The notes: generated by a model not told the origin, from the sequence alone. A DNA stretch of 64,000 nt from Nocardioides pocheonensis (GCF_003725535.1 NZ_RJSF01000003.1:1-64000), one strand, 5' to 3'; shown: positions 24,167 through 33,011, counted from the stretch's first letter. Numbers and translations are program-made.

Positions 24167-24649
24167 GTGAGCAAAAAGTCCAAGGTCGGCCTCACGGTCG
24201 AGTCTCTCGGGAGCTACCTGCGTGAGCAGCGGGTCGCGGCCGAGCTCTCCCTGCGCCAGCTCGCGGAGCAGGCGGGAGTGTCCAATCCCTACCTCAGCCA
24301 GATCGAGCGGGGCCTGCGCCGGCCTTCGGCGGAAGTCCTCCAGGCGCTGGCCAAGGCGCTGCGGATCTCTGCCGAGCAGGTGTACGTGCAGGCAGGAATC
24401 CTCAACCCCGACGACGACGAGGTGCGCTCGGTCGAGCTCGCCGTCCTCGCCGACCCCGTGCTCTCCGAGCGGCAGAAGCAGTCGCTGCTCGAGGTGTACA
24501 AGGCCTTCCGCTCCGTGTCCGTCCTGGCCGACGCCCACGAGGCGCTCGATCCGGGCACTGAAGTTGCGCGTTCCGAGGACGGGACGCCTGCCCCCACCGA
24601 CGTCCAGGCCGGATCACCCGGCCAGACGACACCAACAGAAGGAATCTGA
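24167..24649 (+). CDS. XRE-family transcriptional regulator
   Basis: A 160-residue DNA-binding protein. The helix-turn-helix at about residues 17-70 reads LRQLAEQAGVSNPYLSQIERG and is typical of the XRE family. An acidic central region (GILNPDDDEVRSVE) and a Pro/Thr-rich tail follow. The same gene order (regulator, hbhA, DUF2516) is Rv0474-Rv0475-Rv0476 in Mycobacterium tuberculosis, which supports orthology. GTG start. It lies 1 nt before hbhA and is probably autoregulated through the TGCTAGCA sites upstream. Confidence 0.88.
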   Translation: MSKKSKVGLTVESLGSYLREQRVAAELSLRQLAEQAGVSNPYLSQIERGLRRPSAEVLQALAKALRISAEQVYVQAGILNPDDDEVRSVELAVLADPVLSERQKQSLLEVYKAFRSVSVLADAHEALDPGTEVARSEDGTPAPTDVQAGSPGQTTPTEGI

Positions 24650-24650
24650 G

Positions 24651-25220
24651 ATGGCCAAGACCCAGTTCAACGTCGAGCAGTTCAAGACCGAGGCGAAGAA
24701 GCCGCTGTTCGCGGTCGCCGGAGCCACCGAGCTGGCCGTCGAGCTTGCTCGCGGCTACGCCACCGAGGCGCAGAAGGCCACGCAGGAGCGGATCACCGAC
24801 GTCCAGTCGCGCGTGTCCGACGTGCAGGCCCGCGTGTCGAAGGTCGAGCTCGAGCCCAAGACCCTGCAGGCGCAGGCCCGCACCCGCGTCGAGGAGCTGA
24901 AGGCGGAGGCCAAGGAGGCCCAGGCCCGCTTCGAGGCGCGCGTGACCGAGCTGCAGAAGGACGCCAAGGAGTTCCCGGGTCGGTTCGAGGCCCGCCTCAA
25001 CGAGGCCCTCGACGAGCTCAACAGCACCTACGCCGAGCTCCAGACGCGCGGCGAGAAGTTCGTCGCGGCGCTCCGCAAGGACGGCGTCCGTGCGGTCGCC
25101 AACGTGAAGCCCGCCGTGCGCAAGGCGACCAAGGCCCCCGCCACGAAGCGGACCACCGCCAAGAAGACCACCACCAAGAAGACCACCGCCAAGAAGGCCA
25201 CCGCCAAGAAGGCCTCCTGA
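24651..25220 (+). CDS. hbhA: Heparin-binding hemagglutinin-like protein
   Basis: A 189-residue homologue of mycobacterial HbhA, a surface-associated adhesin that also binds lipid bodies and DNA. Residues 1-45 form a hydrophobic N-terminal segment (PLFAVAGATELAVELARGY). A long heptad-rich coiled coil follows (about 45-150), then a lysine/alanine/threonine tail (about 155-189) with KKTT and KKAT repeats, the heparin-binding region. RBS AGAAGGA is 7 nt upstream of the ATG. Whether it acts in adhesion in a non-pathogen is unknown. Confidence 0.88.
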   Translation: MAKTQFNVEQFKTEAKKPLFAVAGATELAVELARGYATEAQKATQERITDVQSRVSDVQARVSKVELEPKTLQAQARTRVEELKAEAKEAQARFEARVTELQKDAKEFPGRFEARLNEALDELNSTYAELQTRGEKFVAALRKDGVRAVANVKPAVRKATKAPATKRTTAKKTTTKKTTAKKATAKKAS

Positions 25221-25267
25221 CCCTGGTCTGACGTCACCGGTACCTCCCTACCGCGACGCCAGCGCAC

Positions 25268-25294
25268 GACCCCCGGGCCCCCGGCCCGGGGGTC
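25268..25294 (+). terminator. Terminator after hbhA
   Basis: GACCCCCGGGCC-CCC-GGCCCGGGGGTC, a perfect 12-bp stem with a 3-nt loop followed by TTCG. It separates hbhA from the DUF2516 gene. Confidence 0.75.
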
Positions 25295-25378
25295 TTCGCG
25301 TTCCCGGCCCAGGATCCGGGCCCGGATCGGGCGAAACCGACAAGTGCGATTACGGGGGCCGGGTCGGGCGCCGGGTCC

Positions 25379-25384
25379 TAGGGT
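25379..25384 (+). promoter_or_regulatory. Leaderless -10 element of the DUF2516 gene
   Basis: TAGGGT followed by 6 nt and the GTG at 25391. Confidence 0.5.
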
Positions 25385-25390
25385 TGGTCC

Positions 25391-25672
25391 GTGCACGTGT
25401 TCCAGTTCGAGTCGACGGTCATGGGTTGGATCTCGATCGCGCTCCTCCTCGTGAAGCTCTGGGCGCTCGTCGACGCGGTCCTGCGTCCGGCCGCGGCCTT
25501 CCCTGCCGCGGACAAGCTGACCAAGGCCGCCTGGCTGTGGATCCTCGGGCTCGCCTTCGTGGTCGACCTGGTGCTCGCGAGCATGTTCCTGATGCTGGCC
25601 GGCACGATCGCCGCCTTCGTCTACCTGCTCGACGTACGCCCTGCCGTTGCCTCCTTGACCCGTCGTCGTTGA
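25391..25672 (+). CDS. DUF2516 membrane protein
   Basis: A 93-residue membrane protein with three hydrophobic segments (about residues 8-28, 45-64, 66-83). Length, topology and position after hbhA match DUF2516 proteins such as Rv0476. Function unknown. The GTG at 25391 is supported by the -10 element. The next gene starts 10 nt after its stop. Confidence 0.82.
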   Translation: MHVFQFESTVMGWISIALLLVKLWALVDAVLRPAAAFPAADKLTKAAWLWILGLAFVVDLVLASMFLMLAGTIAAFVYLLDVRPAVASLTRRR

Positions 25673-25682
25673 TCACTCCGCG

Positions 25683-27167
25683 ATGAGTGCGATGCCGGCG
25701 ACCCAGCCACAGGCTTCGTCCCCCGGGGACGAGCCTGTCGCGCCGTCGCGCACGCACCTCCAGCGCCGGATCCGACAGATGGTGCTCGGCATCTTCTTCC
25801 TCGACGCCGGTGTGCTCTTCGTGACCTCGGTGATCGCCTGGTGGTACCAGGCGAGGGTCGACAACCTGTGGTTCGAGCGGCCCTATCCCTACCACTGGTC
25901 GCCGATCCTCGGCCCCGGCATGATCGCCCTCTGGCTGCTCCTGCTGGTGCTGTTCGGCGCCTACCGCGTGCGCAACTACGGCGCCGGCTTCGAGGAGTTC
26001 CGCGCGATCGCGGTCGCCTCCCTGGTGACCTTCGGGGTCGCGTGCACCTTCGGCTTCCTCGCCGCCCACCACCCCACGCGCGGCTACCCGATCCTCTTCT
26101 TCGTGATCGGCACGCCGCTGCTGGTGCTGGCGCGCTACATCGACCGGCGGACCCTGCACCTCGCGCGCCAGCAGGGGCGCCTCTCGATCCGGATGATCGC
26201 GCTCGGGTCGCCGCAGGCCGTGCGCGAGATCGTCGACGTCCTCGCCCGGGCGCCCTGGATGGGGTACCGCGTGATCGGGATGTGCGCACCGAGCGGTCAG
26301 CAGGCCGACGACGTCGGCGTACCGGTGCTCGGCGAGATCGACGACGTACGCCGGCTGGCCACCGACCACAACGTCGACGGCGTGATCGTCGCGGGCGGCT
26401 CCTACTCCTCCGCCGCCGACCTGCGCCGCCTCGGCTGGGCGCTGCAGGGGCTCGAGCTCGACATGCTGGTCGTGCCGTCCCTCACCGACATCGCCGGCCC
26501 GCGGGTGCACATGCGGCACGTCGCCGGGCTGCCGTTCGTGCAGGTGGAGGAACCGCAGAGCGACCGCGCGGGCGGCTGGGCCAAGCGGTCCTTCGACCTG
26601 GTGGTCGCCGCCGTGCTGGTCGCCGTGCTCTCCCCGCTGCTGTTGCTCGTCGCCCTGATGGTCCGCCTCCAGGACGGCGGCCCGGTGCTCTACCGGCAGC
26701 GCCGCGTCGGCGCCGACGGCGCCGAGTTCGACATGATCAAGTTCCGCTCGATGGTGGTCGACGCCGAGGCCCGCCTCGCCGACCTCGCGCACGCGAACGA
26801 GCAGGACGGCGTGCTCTTCAAGATCCGCGAGGATCCGCGGGTCACGACCGTGGGGCGGTTCATCCGCAAGTTCTCGATCGACGAGCTGCCGCAGCTGTTC
26901 AACGTGCTGCGCGGCGAGATGAGCCTGGTGGGACCCCGGCCCCCGCTGGTCAACGAGTACGAGCAGTACGAGCAGGACACCCATCGCCGCCTGCTCGTAC
27001 GACCCGGCATGACAGGTCTCTGGCAGGTGTCCGGCCGGTCCGACCTGCCCTGGTCGGAGGCGGTCCGCCTCGACCTCTACTACGTGGACAACTGGTCGAT
27101 GGTGATCGACCTGGTGATCATGGTGAAGACCGTCAAGGCCGTGCTGGTCACGCGCGGGGCCTACTGA
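25683..27167 (+). CDS. Polyprenyl-phosphate sugar-1-phosphate transferase (WcaJ/CpsE type)
   Basis: A 494-residue membrane enzyme that starts polysaccharide assembly by transferring a sugar-1-phosphate to undecaprenyl phosphate. Four N-terminal helices (about residues 35-170) are followed by a CoA-binding-like domain (about 180-290) and a fifth hydrophobic helix (about 305-330, KRSFDLVVAAVLVAVLSP). The catalytic domain has YRQRRVGADGAEFDMIKFRSM, FSIDELPQLFNVL and MSLVGPRPP. No glycosyltransferase cluster adjoins it, although a capsule locus lies at 370-3914. Weak ribosome site; an alternative ATG lies at 25692. Confidence 0.93.
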   Translation: MSAMPATQPQASSPGDEPVAPSRTHLQRRIRQMVLGIFFLDAGVLFVTSVIAWWYQARVDNLWFERPYPYHWSPILGPGMIALWLLLLVLFGAYRVRNYGAGFEEFRAIAVASLVTFGVACTFGFLAAHHPTRGYPILFFVIGTPLLVLARYIDRRTLHLARQQGRLSIRMIALGSPQAVREIVDVLARAPWMGYRVIGMCAPSGQQADDVGVPVLGEIDDVRRLATDHNVDGVIVAGGSYSSAADLRRLGWALQGLELDMLVVPSLTDIAGPRVHMRHVAGLPFVQVEEPQSDRAGGWAKRSFDLVVAAVLVAVLSPLLLLVALMVRLQDGGPVLYRQRRVGADGAEFDMIKFRSMVVDAEARLADLAHANEQDGVLFKIREDPRVTTVGRFIRKFSIDELPQLFNVLRGEMSLVGPRPPLVNEYEQYEQDTHRRLLVRPGMTGLWQVSGRSDLPWSEAVRLDLYYVDNWSMVIDLVIMVKTVKAVLVTRGAY

Positions 27168-27232
27168 CGCCGCCGGGCCGCCGGTCCCGGCCGGCCCCGA
27201 GACGACTCGGTCAGGCTCCCGGTGCCGTTGCC

Positions 27233-27238
27233 TACGAT
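27233..27238 (+). promoter_or_regulatory. Candidate -10 element before the septum-formation lipoprotein
   Basis: TACGAT, 36 nt upstream of the ATG at 27275, which also has AGGAAGG as ribosome-binding site; no clear -35 was found. Confidence 0.4.
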
Positions 27239-27274
27239 GACCGCACCGGACCCCTACCCAGGAAGGTCGCCCGG

Positions 27275-28273
27275 ATGTCGCTGCGCCTGCTCGCCGCACT
27301 GGTCGTGCTGCTGGTGCTCGCCGCCGGGTGCTCGCAGGGCACGCTGCCGGGCGCGGGCGGCGCGGGCGGCGCGTCGGGCAACGGCGACGGGCCGGCCGAC
27401 TTCGCCGAGGGGACCTGCTGGACCGCCGACCTGCTCGGCGCGGACCCGCAGGACGTGCTGAAGATGTCGGCCCGGTACGACGTCCCGTACCTCGTCGCGG
27501 CGCGGGCGGTCGCCGCCTGGCCGGCGTTCGCGCACGGCGTCTCGTGCGGGGACGACCATGCCGTCGAGGTCTACAAGGTGGTGCGCCTGCCCGAGCTGGA
27601 CGGGCAGCTCGGCGACTACGCCGCCCTGCTGCGGCGGCAGACCCCGCTCTACGACACCGTCGCGCGGAGCGTCGCGCGAGGCTGCATGACCGATGGGCTC
27701 GCGAAGGCGGTCGCGAAGAGCGGTCTCCCGGGCGCGGTGATGCGGCCGGCTCTGCCTGCCGGTGCCTCATTGGGGTGGGCGCCGGCGCCCCCGCAGCTGT
27801 GGAGCAAGGGCGTCCGCGAGTTCGGGTGCACGCTGACCTGGTCGCAGCCCCGGTCCACGCGCTACCAGGAGGTCTTCACGAAGGCGCTCCCGACGGGCCT
27901 GCGCACCTGCATCGACAGCCACGCCCTGCTGTTCGTCGACTGCGCCCGCGGCCACGACCGCGAGCGGATCGCGGTGATCGAGGCGGTCGACGCGGTCGCG
28001 GCCGGGGCCTTCCCCGGCGCCAAGGCCGTCCGCCCCGGCGTGGGTGGCCGCTACCTCGACATCGGCGACGCGGCGTACGCCGGGCTCGACGCGGCCTGCA
28101 CGGCGTACCTGCGGGGGATCTCCAGCACGCGGAGGCTCACCGGCATCGCGAACGTCGACGTCGACGAGTGGCCGACCCCCGAGGGGTCGTACCCGATCTA
28201 CTGCGACGCCGACCGCCGGCCCGACCAGAAGTCGCTGGTCACGAGGGGCTCCGTCTACGACCGCAGCGGGTAG
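27275..28273 (+). CDS. Septum-formation-family lipoprotein
   Basis: A 332-residue predicted lipoprotein with signal helix and lipobox LAAGC (Cys about residue 18). A Gly/Ala linker is followed by an extracytoplasmic domain with several Cys residues in GTCWTA, VSCGDDHAVEVY, FGCTLTWSQP and FVDCARGHDRE. The C-x-x-xHxxEV and DCxxxHxxE patterns resemble the actinobacterial Septum_form domain; function experimentally little known. ATG at 27275 has AGGAAGG upstream. It lies 14 nt before rocD. Confidence 0.72.
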   Translation: MSLRLLAALVVLLVLAAGCSQGTLPGAGGAGGASGNGDGPADFAEGTCWTADLLGADPQDVLKMSARYDVPYLVAARAVAAWPAFAHGVSCGDDHAVEVYKVVRLPELDGQLGDYAALLRRQTPLYDTVARSVARGCMTDGLAKAVAKSGLPGAVMRPALPAGASLGWAPAPPQLWSKGVREFGCTLTWSQPRSTRYQEVFTKALPTGLRTCIDSHALLFVDCARGHDRERIAVIEAVDAVAAGAFPGAKAVRPGVGGRYLDIGDAAYAGLDAACTAYLRGISSTRRLTGIANVDVDEWPTPEGSYPIYCDADRRPDQKSLVTRGSVYDRSG

Positions 28274-28287
28274 GGCACGATCGTGGC

Positions 28288-29520
28288 ATGACCACGTCCA
28301 CGGACGGCAGCCTGCCGCACACCGCCACCGAGGCCCACATCGAGCTCACCGAGGCCTACGCCGCGCACAACTACCACCCGCTCCGGGTGGTGCTGGAGAG
28401 CGGCGAGGGCGCCTGGGTGACCGACGTCGAGGGCCGTCGCTACCTCGACTGCCTCGCCGGTTACAGCGCCCTGAACTTCGGCCACTCCCACCCCCGGCTG
28501 GTGAAGCGGGCGCAGGAGCAGCTCGGGCGGCTGACCCTGACGTCGCGGGCGTTCTACCACGACCAGCTGGGGCCGTTCGCCCGCGACCTCGCGCGGCTCA
28601 CCGGCAAGGAGATGATCCTGCCGATGAACTCGGGCGCCGAGGCGGTCGAGACCGCGATCAAGGTCGCCCGCAAGTGGGGCTACCTGGTCAAGGGCGTGCC
28701 GGAGAACCAGGCGACGATCGTCGCGATGGAGGGCAACTTCCACGGCCGCACCACCACCATCGTGTCGTTCTCGACCGACCCGGTCGCCACGGCGCACTAC
28801 GCGCCGTACACCCCCGGCTTCCGGCTCGTCCCGTACGGCGACATCGCCGCCCTCGAGGCCGCGATCGACGACTCGACCGTCGCCGTGCTGCTCGAGCCGA
28901 TCCAGGGTGAGGGCGGTGTGGTCATCCCGCCGGACGGCTACCTCCAGCAGGTGCGCACGCTGTGCAACGCCACCCGCGTGCTGATGATGGCCGACGAGAT
29001 CCAGTCGGGCCTCGCCCGGACCGGGCGCACCTTCGCCTGCGACCATGAGCAGGTCGTGCCCGACGTCTACATCCTCGGCAAGGCGCTCGGTGGCGGGGTC
29101 CTCCCGGTGTCGGCGATCACGGCCGACGGAGACGTGCTCGAGGTGATCACCCCGGGATCCCACGGGTCGACGTTCGGCGGCAACCCGCTGGCGGCGGCGA
29201 TCGGCCGGGAGGTCGTCGCGATGCTGAACACGGGGGAGTTCCAGGAGCGCGCCGAGACGCTGGGCCGCCGGCTGGCGGACGGTCTCGGCGGCCTCGTGGG
29301 CCACGGGGTCACCGAGGTGCGCGCCCGAGGCCTCTGGGCAGGCGTGGACATCGACCCGGAGCTGAGCACGGGGCGTGACGTCTGCGAGCGGCTGCTGGAC
29401 CACGGCGTGCTCGCCAAGGAGGCGCACGGCCAGACGGTCCGGCTGGCGCCTCCCCTGGTCGCCTCCGAGGACGACGTCGACCTGCTGGTCGAGGCCTTCC
29501 GGCAGGTCTGCTCCGGCTGA
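28288..29520 (+). CDS. rocD: Ornithine--oxo-acid aminotransferase
   Basis: A 410-residue class III PLP aminotransferase that converts ornithine and 2-oxoglutarate to glutamate semialdehyde and glutamate in arginine catabolism. Key features: NYHPLRVVLESGEG near the N-terminus, the PLP-phosphate motif MNSGAEAVETAIK (about 112-124), MADEIQSG (Asp contacting the pyridine) and the Schiff-base lysine K265 in LGKALGGG. Full family length. The ATG at 28288 fits the family start. No other arginine catabolism genes adjoin it. Confidence 0.92.
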   Translation: MTTSTDGSLPHTATEAHIELTEAYAAHNYHPLRVVLESGEGAWVTDVEGRRYLDCLAGYSALNFGHSHPRLVKRAQEQLGRLTLTSRAFYHDQLGPFARDLARLTGKEMILPMNSGAEAVETAIKVARKWGYLVKGVPENQATIVAMEGNFHGRTTTIVSFSTDPVATAHYAPYTPGFRLVPYGDIAALEAAIDDSTVAVLLEPIQGEGGVVIPPDGYLQQVRTLCNATRVLMMADEIQSGLARTGRTFACDHEQVVPDVYILGKALGGGVLPVSAITADGDVLEVITPGSHGSTFGGNPLAAAIGREVVAMLNTGEFQERAETLGRRLADGLGGLVGHGVTEVRARGLWAGVDIDPELSTGRDVCERLLDHGVLAKEAHGQTVRLAPPLVASEDDVDLLVEAFRQVCSG

Positions 29521-29536
29521 CCGGGGCGGCCTCGGG

Positions 29537-30406
29537 TCAGGCCCCGGAGCCGGCGCGGAACCCGTGCGCGATCTCTGCCGCGTGGTGCCAGCTGAGGTCG
29601 GGGAACGCTTCCCGGACCGCGGTGGCGTCCGCCGTCATGTCGGTGGTGTCCATGACCACGGCAGCGCGCGCCTGGCGGGCGAAGGCCGGCGCGAACGGCG
29701 GGAGCACGGTGGACAGGACCCGCAGGGCAGCGCGCGGGACGTGCTTGACGCTGGTCGCGCCGAGGTGCTCGGCCAGCTCGGTCATCGTCAGGTTGTCGGG
29801 CCCCGGTACGTCGACGGCCCGGTTGCGCAGTCCCGGATCGGCGGCTGCCCGCTCGACGAGGGCCGCGACGTCCTGGGCGGAGACGAAGTTGATCGGGTTG
29901 TCGGCCCGGCCGAAGACGAGCGCAGGCCCGCCCGACGCCAGCTTGGCCCCGACGATCCGCACCCACGTCTCGACGTACGACGACGGACGCAGGACGGTCC
30001 AGGGGAGACCGCTGCTGCGCAGGCGCTGCTCCGCGGCGTACTTCGCGCGATGGAGCGACATCGGGTGGTCGGGCCCCGCGTCGAGCACGGACAGCAGGAC
30101 GAACTGCCGCACGCCGGCGTCGACGGCCGCCTGCACCAGGTGTCGGTTGCCCTCGTCGTCGACCTCGCGCGGACCCGCGCCGCGACCGCCGACGAACCCG
30201 TGGACCGCCGAGATCACCGCGGAGCACCCCCGTACCGCCGCGGGTAGCGTCGACGGGTCCCGCACGTCGCCGATCGCGACCTCGGCGTCGAGCCCCTCGG
30301 CGTGGGCCGCGGACCGGGTCAGCACGCGCACGTCCTGGCCCGAGGCGCGGAGCCGGGTGACGACCTCGCGGCCCAGCGTGCCGGTGCCGCCGGCGACGAG
30401 GATCAC
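29537..30406 (-). CDS. NmrA-like / atypical SDR NAD(P)-binding protein
   Basis: A 289-residue Rossmann-fold protein. It begins with the nucleotide-binding ILVAGGTGTLGREVV (residues 2-16) and keeps the atypical-SDR RAKYAAEQRLRSSGLPWTVLRPS segment (about 133-155). Its catalytic Tyr context is degenerate, as in NmrA-type sensors or NADH:quinone-related proteins. Substrate unknown. GTG start. It lies 2 nt after the NTF2-like gene and is convergent with rocD, so it is probably controlled by the divergent TetR gene. Confidence 0.8.
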   Translation of the reverse strand: MILVAGGTGTLGREVVTRLRASGQDVRVLTRSAAHAEGLDAEVAIGDVRDPSTLPAAVRGCSAVISAVHGFVGGRGAGPREVDDEGNRHLVQAAVDAGVRQFVLLSVLDAGPDHPMSLHRAKYAAEQRLRSSGLPWTVLRPSSYVETWVRIVGAKLASGGPALVFGRADNPINFVSAQDVAALVERAAADPGLRNRAVDVPGPDNLTMTELAEHLGATSVKHVPRAALRVLSTVLPPFAPAFARQARAAVVMDTTDMTADATAVREAFPDLSWHHAAEIAHGFRAGSGA

Positions 30407-30408
30407 GG

Positions 30409-30819
30409 CTACGTCGTCCTGAGCGCGTCGGCGACCGCGGTGTTCACGTCACCGCCGGCCTGCTCGACGGGCTCCAGGTAGAACCGGGCCGAGGTCACCC
30501 GGTCGTCGCGGACGCCGAAGATGATCACCCCTGCCATGGCGTGCGGTGCGCCGTCCCGCCGCGTGCCGCTCATCTCCCACTCGGTCCAGGCGCGGTCGCC
30601 GTCGACGACGCTCGCGGTCACGTGCGTCGTGATGTCCGGGACCCCGCCGAAGATCGAGGTCCAGTTGCGGCGGACCTGGTCACGTCCGGTGAAGCCGCGC
30701 GGAGGATGCGCCGGCGTCTCGTTGACGTAGTCCGGTGCGAAGCACTCCACCAGGGCCTCGATGTCGTGGGCGTTCGTGGCGGCGACCAGCCGGTCGATCA
30801 CCTGCATCGGGTCGGACAT
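30409..30819 (-). CDS. NTF2/SnoaL-like polyketide-cyclase family protein
   Basis: A 136-residue single-domain alpha+beta-cone protein of the SnoaL-like ester cyclase group, with AHDIEALVECFAPDYVNETP and a conserved TEWEMSGT strand. Such proteins catalyse ring closures or hydrolysis or have unknown roles. The ATG at 30819 (MSDPMQ) is preceded by GAGG; a GTG four codons earlier at 30831 is the alternative. Co-transcribed with the NmrA-like gene, divergent from a TetR regulator. Confidence 0.8.
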   Translation of the reverse strand: MSDPMQVIDRLVAATNAHDIEALVECFAPDYVNETPAHPPRGFTGRDQVRRNWTSIFGGVPDITTHVTASVVDGDRAWTEWEMSGTRRDGAPHAMAGVIIFGVRDDRVTSARFYLEPVEQAGGDVNTAVADALRTT

Positions 30820-30833
30820 GGACCTCACCACTA

Positions 30834-30851
30834 ACTGATACAGTTGTCAGT
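30834..30851. promoter_or_regulatory. Putative TetR operator in the divergent gap
   Basis: ACTGATA-CAGT-TGTCAGT: arms match at 6 of 7 positions. It lies between the divergent NTF2-like gene (start 30819) and the TetR gene (start 30867), the usual site for TetR self-regulation. Confidence 0.6.
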
Positions 30852-30866
30852 ATTCGATCCACCACC

Positions 30867-31520
30867 ATGGAACGGAATGTCGTGGAAGTCAAGAGCAAGC
30901 GACGGTACGACGCCAGCCGCCGGCGGGCCCAGGCGGAGCGCACCCGCGCGTCGATCCTCGACGTCGCGCGCCGTGAGTTCCTCGAGCGCGGCTACGCCAC
31001 GACCACGGTGGCTCGGATCGCAGCCGAGGCGGGGACGTCCGTGGAGACCGTCTACAAGGCGTTCGGAGGCAAGTCGGGCATCGTCCGGGCGCTGTGGGAG
31101 CGCGGTCTGGGCGGCCGTGGCCCCGTGCCCGCGCCGCAGCGCTCCGACCTGCTCAGCTCGACCGAGACCGACCCTCGCCGGGTCCTGCGCGGGTGGGGAC
31201 AGTTCACGACCGAGGTCGCGCCCGAGCTGGCCCCGGTGCTGCTGCTCGTGCGAGGTGCGGCCGCAACCGACCCGGAGATGACCGCGCTCCTCGAGGAGGT
31301 CGAGACGCAGCAGCGCACACGGATGCGCCACAACGCCCGTCGCCTGCAGCGCCGCGGGTGGCTGCGACCGGGCATCGGACTCAGCCGGGCGACCGACATC
31401 CTGTGCGTCTACAGCTCCGCGGAGCTCTACGAGCAGCTGGTCCTCAAGTCCGGCTGGTCCCTCAAGCAGTACGGCGAGTTCGTCGGCGACGCACTGATCG
31501 CGGCTCTGCTTCCCGGGTGA
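30867..31520 (+). CDS. TetR-family transcriptional repressor
   Basis: A 217-residue regulator. The N-terminal helix-turn-helix (about residues 20-68) reads ILDVARREFLERGYATTTVARIAAEAGTS followed by VYKAFGGKSGI, typical of TetR. The helical ligand domain (about 80-217) is unassigned. The start is uncertain: ATG at 30867 (MERNVVEVK) or the in-frame GTG at 30882 (VEVKSKRR). Divergent from the NTF2-like/NmrA pair, its likely target through the ACTGATA palindrome. Confidence 0.9.
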   Translation: MERNVVEVKSKRRYDASRRRAQAERTRASILDVARREFLERGYATTTVARIAAEAGTSVETVYKAFGGKSGIVRALWERGLGGRGPVPAPQRSDLLSSTETDPRRVLRGWGQFTTEVAPELAPVLLLVRGAAATDPEMTALLEEVETQQRTRMRHNARRLQRRGWLRPGIGLSRATDILCVYSSAELYEQLVLKSGWSLKQYGEFVGDALIAALLPG

Positions 31521-31600
31521 GGGCGCAGGCTCGGGTCTGCGCTGGGCGGGGCTGTGGACGGCGCAAGCGGGGATCGCGGCCGAGAGGTCAGCATGGCCGG

Positions 31601-32497
31601 GTGCAGGTCGCCCAAGCGCTCGAGAGGCTCGGCGGCGTCAGCGACCGGAAGGGCCTGTTGGGCCTCTGCTCGCGGCGCGCCCTGGACGCGGCGGTTGCGA
31701 ACGGCTCGGTGGCACGGATCGCCCGCGACCGCTACGCGCTTCCGGCGGCGAACGAGGGCCGTGTGGCCGCAGCACGCCTGCGCGGCGTCGTCTCCCACCT
31801 CAGTGCCGCACTCGCCCACGGCTGGAAGGTGAAGTCACCACCGGCCGCTCCGTCGGTGACGGTGCGTCGGAGCCGCAGTCGCGTCGACGCACAGGGCGTC
31901 GATCTGCACTGGTCGATGCTGACGGACGTCGAGCTCGCGGCCGGTGTCACCGATCCCGTGCGCACCGTGCTCGACTGCGCCCGTGTGCTGCCGTTCGACG
32001 AGGCGCTGGCGGTGGCGGACTCGGCGTTGCGATCGGGCGCGGTGTCCCGATCTCGCCTGCTGGTGGCCGCGTCTCAATCCGCGCGCACCGGCAGGGCCTC
32101 CGCCGTCCGGGTTGCACGGGCGGCCGACGGGCGCGCCTCGAACCCGTTCGAGTCGGTGCTCCGCGCGATCGCGCTCGACGTGCCCGGCCTCGAGGTCGTG
32201 CCGCAGGGGGCGGTCGGCGTGATCGGTCACGCTGACCTGACCGACGCCAGGCTGCGCATCGCGGTGGAGGCCGAGTCCTTCGAGTTCCACGCGCTGCCGG
32301 AGGCATTCCGCGACGACGTTCGCCGCTACACCGCGATGACTCGACGCGGCTGGTTGGTGGTGCGCTTCGTCTGGGACGACGCGATGCACCGGCCGGCGTA
32401 CGTGCGGGACGCTCTGGCGGACGTGGTGGCCCTGCGGTCCGCTGAACAGGCAGTTCGCCGACACAGGTGCGGTGCGGCGGCGCGACGGCCTGGGTGA
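31601..32497 (+). CDS. AbiEi-like/DUF559 protein
   Basis: A 298-residue protein. The first 60 residues resemble the AbiEi-type antitoxin winged helix (ALERLGGVSDRKGLLGL...GSVARIARDRYALPA). The C-terminal part (about 210-285) resembles the DUF559/Vsr-like endonuclease fold: RIAVEAESFEFH...FRDDVRRYTAMTRRGWLVVRFVWDDA. Similar stand-alone proteins are common in actinobacteria. No AbiEii toxin gene follows, so a toxin-antitoxin role is not supported here. GTG start at 31601, the first in-frame start matching the family beginning. Confidence 0.65.
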   Translation: MQVAQALERLGGVSDRKGLLGLCSRRALDAAVANGSVARIARDRYALPAANEGRVAAARLRGVVSHLSAALAHGWKVKSPPAAPSVTVRRSRSRVDAQGVDLHWSMLTDVELAAGVTDPVRTVLDCARVLPFDEALAVADSALRSGAVSRSRLLVAASQSARTGRASAVRVARAADGRASNPFESVLRAIALDVPGLEVVPQGAVGVIGHADLTDARLRIAVEAESFEFHALPEAFRDDVRRYTAMTRRGWLVVRFVWDDAMHRPAYVRDALADVVALRSAEQAVRRHRCGAAARRPG

Positions 32498-32537
32498 GGT
32501 TCCGACCTGCCTGTCGGCAGTGCTCGCTCCTTCGTCG

Positions 32538-33011
32538 TCAGCCCTGGTCGTCGTCGCCCTTCGCCCACGACGGCGGCGGGGGCGGCGGCGCAGTGGCCGG
32601 GTGCTCCTCGGCGGCGGGAGCGTCGGCCGGCGTAGGGGGCGGCGAAGAGGCCGGCGGAGGCGGGGGCACAGCGCTTCCCGGCGGAGGCGGGGGCACGGGG
32701 CTTCCCGGCGGAGGCGGGGGCACAGCGCTTCCGGGCGGCGGCGGTGGCGGCGGGGCCGCGGCCGTCTGCAGCGTGAAGCTCGCGATCGCGCCCCGGGCGT
32801 CCATCTCACGCAGTGCGGCCATCACCCGCTCGCGGTCCTCGGCCGAGGCGGGGCGGCCGTTCTCGGCCAGGAAGGTGAGGACGCCGAGGTCGTGGAAGTA
32901 CCTGTTGGCCTCGCCGGCGCCCGGGGCTCCGAGTCCGGAGTTCGCCAGGGCCGTGTCCGCCTTCGCTGCCAGGTCGCTCGCCGCGGCGCGCGCCTTGTCC
33001 ATGAAGCCCAT
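32538..33011 (-). CDS. Small alpha-helical protein with proline-rich tail
   Basis: A 157-residue protein of unknown function. Residues 1-75 are helical (MGFMDKARAAASDLAAKADTAL, then FHDLGVLTFLAENGR), followed by a domain ending near residue 87. The tail is low-complexity, with P7-G-S and P5-G-S repeats (about 90-145), and ends WAKGDDDQG. Start: ATG at 33011 has GGAGG 7 nt upstream; the ATG at 33017 abuts the ribosome site. Divergent from the AIM24 gene. Confidence 0.65.
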   Translation of the reverse strand: MGFMDKARAAASDLAAKADTALANSGLGAPGAGEANRYFHDLGVLTFLAENGRPASAEDRERVMAALREMDARGAIASFTLQTAAAPPPPPPPGSAVPPPPPGSPVPPPPPGSAVPPPPPASSPPPTPADAPAAEEHPATAPPPPPPSWAKGDDDQG

